A stretch of 64,000 nucleotides of DNA, from positions 3,138,501-3,202,500 of the forward strand of contig NZ_CP009122.1 in NCBI RefSeq assembly GCF_000803645.1, given 5' to 3'. The DNA comes from Sphingopyxis fribergensis. Its GTDB lineage: Bacteria > Pseudomonadota > Alphaproteobacteria > Sphingomonadales > Sphingomonadaceae. Below are positions 46,899-56,346 of the stretch, in pieces. The translations under genes were made by a program, and so were the position numbers. Under the pieces are notes generated by a model. The model searched no databases. It worked only from the letters and a program-made list of their open reading frames with translations, and had not been told where the DNA came from. Position 1 is the first letter of the stretch. Every line of letters starts with the position of its first letter.

Positions 46899-47525
46899 AT
46901 GGAAATCATCCTGCTCGAACGCATCGAGAAACTCGGCGGCATCGGCGATGTCGTCAACGTCAAGAACGGCTTTGCCCGCAACTATCTGTTGCCGAACAAC
47001 AAGGCGCTTCGTGCGAACGACGCCAACAAGAAGCTGTTCGAAGCGAACCGCGGCAAGATCGAGGCCGATAACGCCGAACGTCGCACCGACGCCGAAGGCC
47101 GCGCCAGCGGCATCAACGGCAAGCAGATCGTCCTGATCCGTCAGGCGTCGAACACCGGCCAGCTTTATGGTTCGGTTTCGGTCCGTGACATCGTCGACGC
47201 CCTTGCCGAAGACGGCGTCGAAGGCATCGGCAAGTCGATGGTCGAACTCGAACGCCCGATCAAGTCGCTCGGCTTGGTCGACGTCAAGGTCAAGCTGCAC
47301 CCCGAAGTCATCGTGACTGTCGGCGTCAACGTCGCGCGTTCGCCCGACGAAGCCGAAATGCAGAAGCAGGGCATCGACGTCATCGCTGCGATGTTCGAGG
47401 AAGAACAGGCTGAAGCGGTTGCGACGGCTCTGGAACCCGACAGCGAAGACGAATTCGAAGACGCGACGCCGCCTTCGGAACTCGCTGCCGAAGCTCCGGC
47501 TGCGGACGAAGCCGAAGAAGCTTAA
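46899..47525 (+). CDS. rplI: 50S ribosomal protein bL9
   Basis: A 208-residue protein. EIILLERIEKLGGIGDVVNVKNGFARNYLLPNNKAL is the rRNA-binding N-domain, followed by the long connecting helix and the C-domain. An acidic Ala/Glu tail of about 50 residues (EDEFEDATPPSELAAEAPAADEAEEA) makes it longer than the ~150 residues of E. coli; such tails are common in alphaproteobacteria. GGAGGG lies upstream. Confidence 0.97.
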   Translation: MEIILLERIEKLGGIGDVVNVKNGFARNYLLPNNKALRANDANKKLFEANRGKIEADNAERRTDAEGRASGINGKQIVLIRQASNTGQLYGSVSVRDIVDALAEDGVEGIGKSMVELERPIKSLGLVDVKVKLHPEVIVTVGVNVARSPDEAEMQKQGIDVIAAMFEEEQAEAVATALEPDSEDEFEDATPPSELAAEAPAADEAEEA

Positions 47526-47550
47526 GCTTCCTATGGCCAAAGCCTTTTGA

Positions 47551-47587
47551 AAGGGCCGCGTTTCCGAAAGGGAGCGCGGCCCTTTTC
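47551..47587 (+). terminator. intrinsic terminator of rpsF-rpsR-rplI
   Basis: AAGGGCCGCG (47551-47560) pairs perfectly with CGCGGCCCTT (47575-47584), followed by TTC TT. It lies 25 bases after the rplI stop. Confidence 0.85.
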
Positions 47588-47619
47588 TTATGCGCCGCCC
47601 TTTCCTATGGCGGCAGGTG

Positions 47620-48657
47620 ATGGCCGACGATCCCTTTCAGTCCCGCTTCGCCGCCGATGCGAGCCTGCTGCCGCATATGGCGGATCTCGCGAACGACCGG
47701 GTGCTGATCGCGCTGCTGGCCGAGGCCGATTATCGCGCGGCAAGCTTCCTCGACCAACGGCTGCTGACCGATCGCATCGGGCGCGAATGGATGGCGTGGA
47801 ACGCCCTGCCCGATCTTGGCCCGGCTGCTCCGCGTCCCGATTTCATCTTTCACATCGGCCATGTGGGATCGACGCTGGTATCGCGCCTGCACGCCGAGGC
47901 TGGCGACGTGCTGCCGCTACGCGAGCCGATGCTGCTGCGCACGCTGGCGCAGGTCGCCGAACGGATCGACCGGCTGGAATCACTCTGGTCGCCCGAGCTT
48001 TACAAGACGCGGCGCGCGCAGCTACTCAGCTGGCTCGGCCGCAGTTTCGCGCCCGGCCAGCGCGCGATGGTTAAGGCGTCGAGCGTGATCACGGCGATTG
48101 CCGATGACCTGACAGGTGCCGACGGCCACGCACTGTTCCTGTACGTCCCGCTTCCCCGCTATATCGAGACGATCGTCGCGGGCGAGGCGTCGATGGCTGA
48201 GACGTTGGCCCAAGCCCCAGGCCGTATCGCGCGGCTCGCCGCCCTGCTTCCCGACTTCCCCCACGCGCTGTGGCAGCTGCCGCCGGTCACGCGCGTCGCG
48301 ATGAGCTGGCTTTGCGAAATGGCGACGGCGCAGCGAACCTTGCCGCGCGCCGATCGGCGGCATCTGTGGGTCGATTTCGAGCAGCTTCTGGCCGATCCCG
48401 CCGCCGCGCTTGCCGCGCAAAACGAACATTTCGGGCTACCTGTCGATCGAGCGCGTATCGACGCCGCACTCTCCGGTCCCGTCATGCGCCAATATTCGAA
48501 GGCGCCCGAGCACGGCTACAGCCCCGACCTGCGCCGCGAACTGCAGGCACAGGCGGCCACCGAACACGCCCCCGCCATCGCCGAAGCGATCGCCTGGGTT
48601 GAAGCGCTCACCGCACGCTATACAAGCCTTGGCGACCTGCCGATCCGCGGCGCATAG
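47620..48657 (+). CDS. sulfotransferase-like P-loop protein
   Basis: A 345-residue protein. FIFHIGHVGSTLVSRLH is a sulfotransferase-type 5'-phosphosulfate (P-loop) motif, and PGQRAMVKASSV and FLYVPLPRYIETI match later parts of the fold, including the possible 3'-phosphate site. Substrate unknown. It is followed by a 2OG-Fe oxygenase gene after 9 bases, a pairing I have seen described in sphingomonads beside TonB receptors. The start at 47620 is preferred over an in-frame ATG at 47590, which would fall inside the terminator tail. Confidence 0.65.
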   Translation: MADDPFQSRFAADASLLPHMADLANDRVLIALLAEADYRAASFLDQRLLTDRIGREWMAWNALPDLGPAAPRPDFIFHIGHVGSTLVSRLHAEAGDVLPLREPMLLRTLAQVAERIDRLESLWSPELYKTRRAQLLSWLGRSFAPGQRAMVKASSVITAIADDLTGADGHALFLYVPLPRYIETIVAGEASMAETLAQAPGRIARLAALLPDFPHALWQLPPVTRVAMSWLCEMATAQRTLPRADRRHLWVDFEQLLADPAAALAAQNEHFGLPVDRARIDAALSGPVMRQYSKAPEHGYSPDLRRELQAQAATEHAPAIAEAIAWVEALTARYTSLGDLPIRGA

Positions 48658-48666
48658 GAAATCAGG

Positions 48667-49323
48667 ATGTTCAAACTCGTCCCACTGCTCGACGATGGCG
48701 CGGTCCGTGCGCTCCGCGAGATCGCCGCCAACGGCAAGTTCGTCGACGGAAAGATCAGCAATCCGCATTCGACGGTGAAGAACAACCTCCAGCTTCACGA
48801 CGCGGGCGCCTATGAACGTTCGTCGAAGATCCTGCTCGACGCGATGGTGCAGAACCCCGATTTCATGGAATTCTCCTTTCCCGCGCGGATCGCGCCGCCG
48901 CTGATGACTCGCTACACGCCGGGCATGCATTATGGGCTGCACCCCGATGCCGCCTATATCCCCCTGCCCGACGGTCAGCTTCGCACCGACGTCAGCTGCA
49001 CCATATTCCTGAACGACCCCGCCGATTATGACGGCGGCGCGCTGCGTGTGCAGCTGGGCAATGCCGACCTGCGCTTCAAGGAAGCGCCGGGCGTCGCGGT
49101 CGTCTATCCCTCGCACACATTGCACGAGGTCGAGCCGGTGACGCGCGGCGAGCGGCTGGTTGCGATCACCTTCATTCAGAGCCTGATCCCCGACGTCGCG
49201 CACCGCAACCTGATGTACGAACTGAACGAAGTTGCGGCGATCGAGGGCGGCAAGATGGAGCCCGCGAATTTCACGCGGCTCCAGGCGATCCAGTATCAGC
49301 TTCTCAGGATGTGGCGGCGCTAA
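48667..49323 (+). CDS. PKHD-type 2-oxoglutarate/Fe(II) hydroxylase (PiuC/YbiX-like)
   Basis: A 218-residue dioxygenase. The iron ligands appear in YGLHPDAAY (His, Asp) and YPSHTLHEVEPV (His), with Arg of RGERLVAI for 2-oxoglutarate. FLNDPADYDGGAL and the C-terminal ANFTRLQAIQYQLLRMW match the family. PiuC-type genes often accompany TonB-dependent iron receptors; the substrate is unknown. It starts 9 bases after the sulfotransferase-like gene. Confidence 0.85.
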   Translation: MFKLVPLLDDGAVRALREIAANGKFVDGKISNPHSTVKNNLQLHDAGAYERSSKILLDAMVQNPDFMEFSFPARIAPPLMTRYTPGMHYGLHPDAAYIPLPDGQLRTDVSCTIFLNDPADYDGGALRVQLGNADLRFKEAPGVAVVYPSHTLHEVEPVTRGERLVAITFIQSLIPDVAHRNLMYELNEVAAIEGGKMEPANFTRLQAIQYQLLRMWRR

Positions 49324-49336
49324 GGCCGCCGCCCGG

Positions 49337-49939
49337 TCAATAGCCCATCAGCGAGAGCACTTCCTTGCGACTGCGCTCGTCGTCGAGGAAGCAGCCAAGT
49401 AGACGACTCGTCACCATGCCGACGCCGGGGGTGCGCACCCCGCGCCCGGTCATGCAGCCATGTTGCGCATCGATGACCACCGCGACGCCATGCGGGTGGA
49501 GATTGTCCCAGATGCAGCGCGCCACCTCGGCGGTCAGCCTTTCCTGCACTTGCAGGCGCCGCGCGAAGCCGTTGAGAACGCGCGCGAGCTTGGAAATGCC
49601 GACGACGCGGTCGCGCGGCAGGTAAGCGATCGACGCCTTGCCGGTGATCGGCGCCATATGATGTTCGCAGTGCGACTGGAACGGAATGTCGCGCAGCAGC
49701 ACGATCTCGTCATAACCGCCCACCTCCTGAAAGGTGCGCGACAAATGCAGCGCCGGATCCTCACCATAACCCGAACAATATTCCTTCCACGCGCGCGCGA
49801 CGCGGCGCGGTGTATCGAGCAATCCTTCGCGCGCCGGATCATCGCCCGCCCATTCGATCAACGTCCGCACGGCGTCGGCGACATGATCGGGGACGACCAC
49901 CTTGCCGTCGGGTCCCAACTCGGTCTTGCTGTCGCTCAT
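49337..49939 (-). CDS. folE: GTP cyclohydrolase I
   Basis: A 200-residue enzyme, the first step of tetrahydrofolate synthesis. GLLDTPRRVARAWKEY, FQSHCEHHMAPITGKASIAYLP (zinc ligands Cys and His), RRLQVQERLTAEVA and AQHGCMTGRGV (third ligand Cys) are complete. ATG at 49939 begins after GAAAGCGGGGCG; longer frames are not credible. It converges on the hydroxylase gene. Confidence 0.95.
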   Translation of the reverse strand: MSDSKTELGPDGKVVVPDHVADAVRTLIEWAGDDPAREGLLDTPRRVARAWKEYCSGYGEDPALHLSRTFQEVGGYDEIVLLRDIPFQSHCEHHMAPITGKASIAYLPRDRVVGISKLARVLNGFARRLQVQERLTAEVARCIWDNLHPHGVAVVIDAQHGCMTGRGVRTPGVGMVTSRLLGCFLDDERSRKEVLSLMGY

Positions 49940-50372
49940 CGCCCCGCTTTCACTGTTGCCATCTTGTCGCACATCTCGCCCTCCCAGAGCCGATAAGCAA
50001 GGCCTGGACAAGTAGAATTTGTGACAGCCCAGCAAGTTTACGTTGCGGAATCTTGGCTTTTTGCGAATTCCAAGAGGCGCGGTTTCGCGTCCTTTTTTGG
50101 GCCGAACAAGTCACTTGACGCTTTCGTCAACTCGGCGCACCTTTGCGGCATACAGAACTCGCTCAAGCGGGTCGTATTCCGGAGAGGCCGGCGTTTTCCC
50201 CGACGCCGGTGGGAGAGGACGATGACCAGCACAGCTGGCAGGTGGGATATTCAAAAGCACATGGCCGCTTTGGCCCGGTGCTCTTTGCCATGTCTGGTCG
50301 TTTCCCCTCCCCTTACCACAATTTGACGTTGGGCGGCCCCGCATCTGCGGGATCGAAAAAGGGAGGCTATAG
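49940..50372. other. intergenic region between folE and a TonB receptor
   Basis: About 430 bases with no gene I trust. It should carry divergent promoters. TTGACG (50115-50120) and CGTCAA (50125-50130) form a perfect 6-bp inverted repeat over 4 bases. GGGAGG about 10 bases before the next ATG is its ribosome-binding site. A short CCCGC/GCGGG hairpin lies near 50338-50351. Confidence 0.5.
50035..50048. promoter_or_regulatory. 14-bp motif shared with the flippase/receptor intergenic region
   Basis: AGTTTACGTTGCGG here and AGTTTACGTTACGG at 56273-56286 match at 13 of 14 bases. Both copies lie in regulatory gaps near a TonB-receptor gene. It is about 96 bases upstream of folE and 325 upstream of the receptor. 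It could be a regulator site; the factor is unknown. Confidence 0.35.
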
Positions 50373-53300
50373 ATGAAGTTCAAGGCACTGATCGGAACCT
50401 CGATCCTTGCGATGACGGTGGCGACGCCGGCATTTGCACAGGACGCGGCGGATGAAGTGGAACGCGATGCTTTCGGCGGCGAAATCGTCGTCACGGCGCA
50501 GCGCCAGTCGGAACGTCTGCAAGACGTGCCGATCGCGGTCAGTGCCTTCTCGACCGAGGCACTCGAAGCACAGCAGATCAAGACGCCGTCCGATCTTCAG
50601 CTGACCCTGCCGAACGTCACCTTCACCAAGACCAACTTCACCGGCGCCAGCTTCACGATTCGCGGGATCGGCGATCTTTGCGTCGGCACGACGTGCGACA
50701 GCGCGACCGCGATCCATCTGAACGGCGACCCGCTGTTTTCGACCCGCCTGTTCGAAACCGAATTCTATGACCTGGAACGTGTTGAAGTGCTGCGCGGGCC
50801 GCAGGGGACGTTGTTCGGCCGCAACGCGACGTCGGGCGTGGTTAACGTCATCACCGCCAAGCCGAAGCTGGGCGCGTTCGAAGCTGCCGCCGAAGCCGAA
50901 TATGGCAATTTCGATTCGATGAAGGGCAAGGCGATGGTGAATATTCCCATCGGCGACACCATGGCCTTCCGCGTCGCGGGCATCTATCTGAACCGCGACG
51001 GCTATACGAAGAACAGCTTCCTCAACACCCGCATCGACGACCGTGATCTCTATTCGGTCCGCGGATCGCTGCGCTGGGAACCCTCGCCCGACACGACGAT
51101 CGACCTGCTCGGGTCCTATTTCCGCGAAAAGGACAAGCGCACGCGCATCCAGAAGCAGCTTTGCCAGCGCGATCCGACCGGCATCCTTGGCTGCTTGAAC
51201 AGCCGCCTCGACAGTTCGCCCTTCAACGGTAACGCGACCTTTACCGCCGCGCTTACGTCGAAGGAGTTTCTGGCGATCCGCGGCATTCCCAACGGCACGG
51301 TAACTCCGACCAACCCGGCGGGTCTCGATTTCTCGCTGGGCAGCCTCTACGGCCCCGATGTCTATGCCAATACGACGATCCCGAGCGATCCGCGAACCGT
51401 TAACACCGCCTATACGCCCAGCTATTTCACGAGCGAGCTGACGCTGCAGGCCCAGATCGAACATAATTTCGGTCCGGTGTCGTTGCAGGTTTCCGGCCAG
51501 TATCAAAAGGTGAAGCTCGACGCGTCCCAAGATTACAACAGCAACGTCGGCAACCGCGCGCTCTATGGCACCGGCCTCGCGAACCTGCAGGCAGCGGCCA
51601 GCGGAGCCTTCGGCCCCGGTCTTCAAGCCTATTTTGCTCCCGTCGCCGCAGCGATCATTCCCGACGGCCCGACGGGTCAACTCTGCACCTCGCTCGCCGA
51701 GGAAACCGGCTACGGCAGCTTTGGCGGCAACAAGATTTGTAGCGACCAGTCACTGCAATTCGACCGCTCGAACCAATATAACAGCAGCTGGTCGGTAGAA
51801 AGCATCCTGTCGAGCGACCTCGACGGGCCGTTCAACTTTCTGGTCGGCGGCATCTATGCCGATTATCACCTGACCGAAAACAGCTATTATGTGAACGCCT
51901 TCCCGATCGATTATCTGGCCGGTGTGCTGGGCGCATTCACGGCAGCGAATAACCGGGTGCCCGATCCAAACAACCCCGGTCAGACGATTGCCGCCCCCTT
52001 GCCGCCATCGTTCCTTGCGACGCCATTCTTCCGCAACAATACCGATGATCTGAAGATCAAGTCCTACGGTCTGTTCGGCGAAGCCTATTTCGAGTTCAGC
52101 GATCGTCTGAAGCTCACCGCGGGCCTGCGTTACAACAACGACAAGAAGACCGTGATCGCACGGTCTACGCTCGCCGCGTTCCTCGCCCCCCACGGCGGCG
52201 ACGGAACGGTGTTTGACTCGCCCTTCGTCGGCTCGTTCGATGCCGATCCCGGCACGCCCGGCAACCAGCTCGTCCAGGAACGCACTGTCAAGTTCAACAA
52301 GCTGACGGGTCGCGCGGTGCTCGACTTCAAGATCACCGACGACAATCTGATCTACGCCTCCTATTCGCGCGGCTATAAGTCAGGCGGTATCAACCCGCCG
52401 CTGCAGCCGATCTTCGAGGTGCCCGAATCGTTCAAGTCCGAACAGGTCGACGCATTCGAAATCGGATCGAAGAACAGCTTCGGCAACGGCGCGCTGCAGC
52501 TGAACCTGACGGCCTTTTACTACAAGTACAAGGATCTCCAGCTCAGCAAGATCGTCGCCCGCACCGCGGTCAACGACAATGTCAGCGCCGATATCTACGG
52601 CTTCGAAGCCGAGGCCATCGTCCGCCCCGATCCCGACGTGGTGGTCAACCTCGGTTTCAGCTATCTGCACAGCAAGGTCACCGACGACAAGTTCACCAGC
52701 AATCCGCGTGACTTTGGCGGCGGCCGATCCGATGCCGTGATCATCAAGGACATCACCAACGCCGCCAACTGTGCCGTCGCATCCTCGTCGGGTAATGTCG
52801 CAGGGGTCAACGCCTTTGTGAACGGGGTCCAGCAGGTCATCAACGGCGGCTTTGTTCCGGGTGTGCAGGGCGGCGCAGGCTTGCGACCGACCACCGCTTT
52901 TCCGGCCGACGGCGGCATCGCTTCAACCGGTGCTTTCAGCATCTGTTCGGTGATGGAAGCCGCTGCGGGCGGGGCCTTTGCGGCCGCAGGACTAACACCT
53001 GCGGACTTTGGCGGGATCGAATATTTCTCTGCCGGTGTCCCCGTCAACATCAAGGGCAACCAGTTGCCGCAGGCGCCGAACTACAAGTTCAGCGCGGGCA
53101 TTCAGTACACCGCACGGCTGGGCGGCGGCGACATGTCCCTCGTCCCGCGCGTCGACCTCGCCTATACCGGCGAAAGCTACGGCAGCATCTTCAACGGCAA
53201 TGTGAACCGGATCAAGGGCTATGCCCAGGTCAATGCCCAGGTGCAGCTGAACGGCGCCGACGACAAATGGTATGTGAGGGGGTTCATCCAGAACGTCTTC

Positions 53301-53414
53301 GATGCCAACAGCGTCACGGGCCTGTACATCACCGACCAGTCATCGGGGAACTACACCAACATCTTCACCCTCGAACCGCGCCGCTATGGCATCGCGGCCG
53401 GCGTGAAGTTCTAG
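50373..53414 (+). CDS. TonB-dependent receptor
   Basis: A 1013-residue outer-membrane receptor. A signal peptide (about 1-23, ending AFAQ) is followed by the TonB-box region EIVVTAQRQSERLQDVPIAVSAF, the plug (LERVEVLRGPQGTLFGRNATSGVVNVIT) and a long barrel ending in GVKF. Extracellular loops are long and contain cysteine pairs. The style is that of the large sphingomonad receptors for plant-derived or aromatic ligands, but the ligand is unknown. GGGAGG upstream of ATG 50373. Confidence 0.92.
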   Translation: MKFKALIGTSILAMTVATPAFAQDAADEVERDAFGGEIVVTAQRQSERLQDVPIAVSAFSTEALEAQQIKTPSDLQLTLPNVTFTKTNFTGASFTIRGIGDLCVGTTCDSATAIHLNGDPLFSTRLFETEFYDLERVEVLRGPQGTLFGRNATSGVVNVITAKPKLGAFEAAAEAEYGNFDSMKGKAMVNIPIGDTMAFRVAGIYLNRDGYTKNSFLNTRIDDRDLYSVRGSLRWEPSPDTTIDLLGSYFREKDKRTRIQKQLCQRDPTGILGCLNSRLDSSPFNGNATFTAALTSKEFLAIRGIPNGTVTPTNPAGLDFSLGSLYGPDVYANTTIPSDPRTVNTAYTPSYFTSELTLQAQIEHNFGPVSLQVSGQYQKVKLDASQDYNSNVGNRALYGTGLANLQAAASGAFGPGLQAYFAPVAAAIIPDGPTGQLCTSLAEETGYGSFGGNKICSDQSLQFDRSNQYNSSWSVESILSSDLDGPFNFLVGGIYADYHLTENSYYVNAFPIDYLAGVLGAFTAANNRVPDPNNPGQTIAAPLPPSFLATPFFRNNTDDLKIKSYGLFGEAYFEFSDRLKLTAGLRYNNDKKTVIARSTLAAFLAPHGGDGTVFDSPFVGSFDADPGTPGNQLVQERTVKFNKLTGRAVLDFKITDDNLIYASYSRGYKSGGINPPLQPIFEVPESFKSEQVDAFEIGSKNSFGNGALQLNLTAFYYKYKDLQLSKIVARTAVNDNVSADIYGFEAEAIVRPDPDVVVNLGFSYLHSKVTDDKFTSNPRDFGGGRSDAVIIKDITNAANCAVASSSGNVAGVNAFVNGVQQVINGGFVPGVQGGAGLRPTTAFPADGGIASTGAFSICSVMEAAAGGAFAAAGLTPADFGGIEYFSAGVPVNIKGNQLPQAPNYKFSAGIQYTARLGGGDMSLVPRVDLAYTGESYGSIFNGNVNRIKGYAQVNAQVQLNGADDKWYVRGFIQNVFDANSVTGLYITDQSSGNYTNIFTLEPRRYGIAAGVKF

Positions 53415-53436
53415 GCGTACCGGCGGCAACGCCAAC

Positions 53437-53480
53437 AAAAAAGCCCCGGCCTCTCCATCGGGAGGCCGGGGTTTCTTTTT
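53437..53480. terminator. bidirectional intrinsic terminator between convergent receptors
   Basis: CCCCGGCCTC (53444-53453) pairs with GAGGCCGGGG (53462-53471), with six A before the stem and TTTCTTTTT after it. It can stop the plus-strand receptor and, read on the other strand, the opposing one whose stop is at 53539. Confidence 0.9.
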
Positions 53481-53538
53481 ACCTGCTGTCCGGGCTCCGA
53501 CGCCTGGATGACGCCAGAGGCTCGGACCAGCGCGCCGA

Positions 53539-56115
53539 TCAGAACTTGGCGCGCAGCTTCACGCCATAGAGCCGCGGCGGCGCCGGGTAGACCGCGAAGC
53601 TCGCGCTCTGCTCGGGGATCGGGAACGAGGTGACGTTGTAATATTTGTTGAACAGATTCTCGACGTAGAATTCGACGGCGTAGTTCTGGTCGGGACCGAA
53701 ATTCACCCCGGCCCGCGCGTTGACGATCGAATAGCCGTCGTTGGCCGTGAACGGCACCGCGACCGGATCGTTGATCGTGTTCGCGTCGCTGTTCATCCGC
53801 CAGTCGATGTGCACCAGGCCGCCGACATTGCTGCTGATCTGCGGAGTCCAGGTGACCGCACCGGTGACCACATGCTTGGGCGAATTGGTCAGCGGCAGGC
53901 CGTTGTCGTCGCCGGCTGCCGGATCTTTCACTTCGGTATCGACATAGGAATAGCCGAGCGTGAAGTTGAGGTTCGGCGCCGGGCGAATGATTGATTCAAG
54001 TTCGACGCCCTGCGCAACCACCTTGTCGAAATTCTGGACGACGAAGTTGTTCCCCTCGAAGGCTAGATTCTGATAGCCCTTGAGCTCGGTATAGAAGAGG
54101 TTGGCGTTGAACTGAAACGCCGAGCTGAAATCGGTTTTCACGCCGACTTCATAGGAGTCGACGTCCTCGTTACCGAATTCGAGGTCCGAAGCCTGCGCGC
54201 CGTTGCCGCCCGGCAGAAACGCGGTGTCGAACGAACCACGGTCGAGGTTGTAACCGCCCGACTTGTAGCCGCGGTCATAACCGCCATAGACCATCACCCG
54301 ATCGTCGAGCTTGATCGACAGCTTGGCGGTGCCGGTCAGCTTGCTCTCGCTACGCTTGTCGCGATAAATCCCGTTGAATTCGGGATTGACCACGGGGTTG
54401 CAGACCAGATTCGTGATGGCGTTGCCGAGGCCTGAGGGCAGCCCCTGCAGCGCCTGACGATAGAGCGCGTAACGGGGACCCTGCAGCGTCGAGCAGCCGG
54501 GTAGGTTCGACTGCAGATCGGCGTTCAGCTTCTTCGTTTCATGATTGTAGCGCAGACCGAGGGTCAGCGAGACATTGTCGTTGAAATCGATGATGTTGTG
54601 CGTGAACAGCGCGAAGGCTTCGGTGTTGACGCGATACGCGTCGGCGATCTGGCCCTGTCCCGCCTGCGGCGCGGGCAGCGGCGTCAGGAAGGTATCGAGC
54701 ACGCCCGCCTGTGCGGCAGCGGCCGCGAGCTGCGGGTTAGAAGCCAGCAGCACCTGACCGACCAGCGGCGAATTCGGGATCGACTGGAAGATCTGGAAAC
54801 CCGTCGGTCCGGGCACCGCAGAATCGGTCAGCGCGTTGATGAAGGCGTCGACATATTGCGCGCCCTGCGTGCCGAAGCGCGTCCGTTCGGTATATTTCAG
54901 CTTTTCGTTGAGGTAGAAACCGCCGATCAGCCAGTCGACATGATCGTCGAAGGCCGTGCCCTTGAGCCGGACTTCCTGCGTGAAGTCGCGCATGTTGATC
55001 GGCATATTTTCGCGATAGGCGCGGTCGATGCCCGAGAAATCGACGTCCATGCCGCGGATCGCCTTCCAGTCGCGATATGCGGTGATCGAGGTCAGTTCGA
55101 CGCCGCCCAGATCCCAATCGAGCTGGCCCGAGACGCCCCATTCGCGCATTTTTTCGGTGAGGTCGCGGTTGGGCGAGTAAGCGACTTCGCGATCCTTGGG
55201 GTTGAAGGGCGCAACGATGCCGGTCAGGCCATTGGCGGCCGCCAGTCCCTGAATGACCGCGCTCGCGGCAAAGGCGGGCGTGCCCGGCTGTGCGAAGCCC
55301 GAGTTGGTGTTGAGCGCGCCGCAGCATTGTTCATTGGTCTTGGCGTAATCGGCGATCAGGCGGAACGAAACATCGTCCTTCTCGAACAAGGCCTGCCCGC
55401 GTACCGACCAGCGGTCGAGATCGTTGAAGCGGCGATCGCTGTTCACATCTTTGATATAGCCGTCACGCTTGTGATAGCCGCCGTCGAGCCGCAGCGCGAA
55501 GGTTTCGGATACCGGGCCGGTCACGCCGGCTTTCAGCTCGATCTCGTCGAGGTTGCCATAGCTCGCCTCGGCATAACCGCCGAGCGTGAAGCTCGGCTTT
55601 TGCGTGACGATGTTGAGTGCGCCTGCCGAGGTGTTGCGGCCGAACAGCGTGCCCTGCGGCCCACGCAGCACTTCGACGCGGTCGATCGGCGGCAGGTCGG
55701 CGAGAGCGAGACCGGCGCGGGCGCGGAAAACGCCGTCGACGAAGACGCCGACCGAGGGTTCGAAGCCGGGGTTGTCACCCGCCGTACCGATACCGCGGAT
55801 GCGAAGCACCACACCGCTCGCCGTCGACTGGCCCGTCGTGGCCTGGAAGCTCGGCGCGATCTGGCGGAGGCCGCGAATATCGCTGATACCAGCATTTTCC
55901 AACTGCTCGCCGCCGACGACGTTGACCGCGATCGGAATATCCTGCGAACGCTGCGCGCGGCCCGTCGCGGTGACGATGATGTCGTTGCCATAATCGGTGT
56001 CGTCGGTCGCGGTCGCCGCATCATCGGCGGGGGCGGCGTCCTGGGCGAAGGCGATGGCGGGAGTGGTGGCGGCGCACAGCATGGTGGCGCCCAACAAAAT
56101 GTTGCGCAAAGTCAT
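53539..56115 (-). CDS. TonB-dependent receptor
   Basis: An 858-residue outer-membrane receptor. A signal peptide (about 1-24, IAFAQ) is followed by NDIIVTATGRAQRSQDIPIAVNVV, the plug (VEVLRGPQGTLFGRNTSAGALNIVT) and a barrel ending YGVKLRAKF. The ligand is unknown. GGAGAGAGAG precedes ATG 56115; a longer frame to 56142 lacks a signal-peptide start. It converges on the receptor at 50373 but they are not close paralogues by eye (lengths and loops differ). Confidence 0.92.
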   Translation of the reverse strand: MTLRNILLGATMLCAATTPAIAFAQDAAPADDAATATDDTDYGNDIIVTATGRAQRSQDIPIAVNVVGGEQLENAGISDIRGLRQIAPSFQATTGQSTASGVVLRIRGIGTAGDNPGFEPSVGVFVDGVFRARAGLALADLPPIDRVEVLRGPQGTLFGRNTSAGALNIVTQKPSFTLGGYAEASYGNLDEIELKAGVTGPVSETFALRLDGGYHKRDGYIKDVNSDRRFNDLDRWSVRGQALFEKDDVSFRLIADYAKTNEQCCGALNTNSGFAQPGTPAFAASAVIQGLAAANGLTGIVAPFNPKDREVAYSPNRDLTEKMREWGVSGQLDWDLGGVELTSITAYRDWKAIRGMDVDFSGIDRAYRENMPINMRDFTQEVRLKGTAFDDHVDWLIGGFYLNEKLKYTERTRFGTQGAQYVDAFINALTDSAVPGPTGFQIFQSIPNSPLVGQVLLASNPQLAAAAAQAGVLDTFLTPLPAPQAGQGQIADAYRVNTEAFALFTHNIIDFNDNVSLTLGLRYNHETKKLNADLQSNLPGCSTLQGPRYALYRQALQGLPSGLGNAITNLVCNPVVNPEFNGIYRDKRSESKLTGTAKLSIKLDDRVMVYGGYDRGYKSGGYNLDRGSFDTAFLPGGNGAQASDLEFGNEDVDSYEVGVKTDFSSAFQFNANLFYTELKGYQNLAFEGNNFVVQNFDKVVAQGVELESIIRPAPNLNFTLGYSYVDTEVKDPAAGDDNGLPLTNSPKHVVTGAVTWTPQISSNVGGLVHIDWRMNSDANTINDPVAVPFTANDGYSIVNARAGVNFGPDQNYAVEFYVENLFNKYYNVTSFPIPEQSASFAVYPAPPRLYGVKLRAKF

Positions 56116-56272
56116 GACGATATCTCTCTCTCCAAAACCCACCGAGGCGCAGCCAAAGGCTTATCGGGAGATGCCCGGCAGTGAATGGCCGGTCTAGCGC
56201 ACCGCCCCGCCGCGTCAACGCGCACGCGCGCGAGACTGCCGATTTTCCGGTGATTCGTGACTAAATAGCAAC

Positions 56273-56286
56273 AGTTTACGTTACGG
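56273..56286. promoter_or_regulatory. second copy of the 14-bp AGTTTACGTT motif
   Basis: AGTTTACGTTACGG lies in the 231-base gap between the divergent receptor (start 56115) and flippase (start 56347) genes, about 61 bases before the flippase. See the copy at 50035-50048. The rest of this gap has no other feature that I can support. Confidence 0.35.
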
Positions 56287-56346
56287 CGCCGCGATGATGC
56301 GCGCGTGCAATGCTTTGCCAATGAATAGTTGCTAAGGCTTACCGCC

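Noticed and set aside
54541..56184. Long plus-strand frame (547 codons) opposite the receptor at 53539
   Set aside because: Antisense shadow, no signal peptide or domain.
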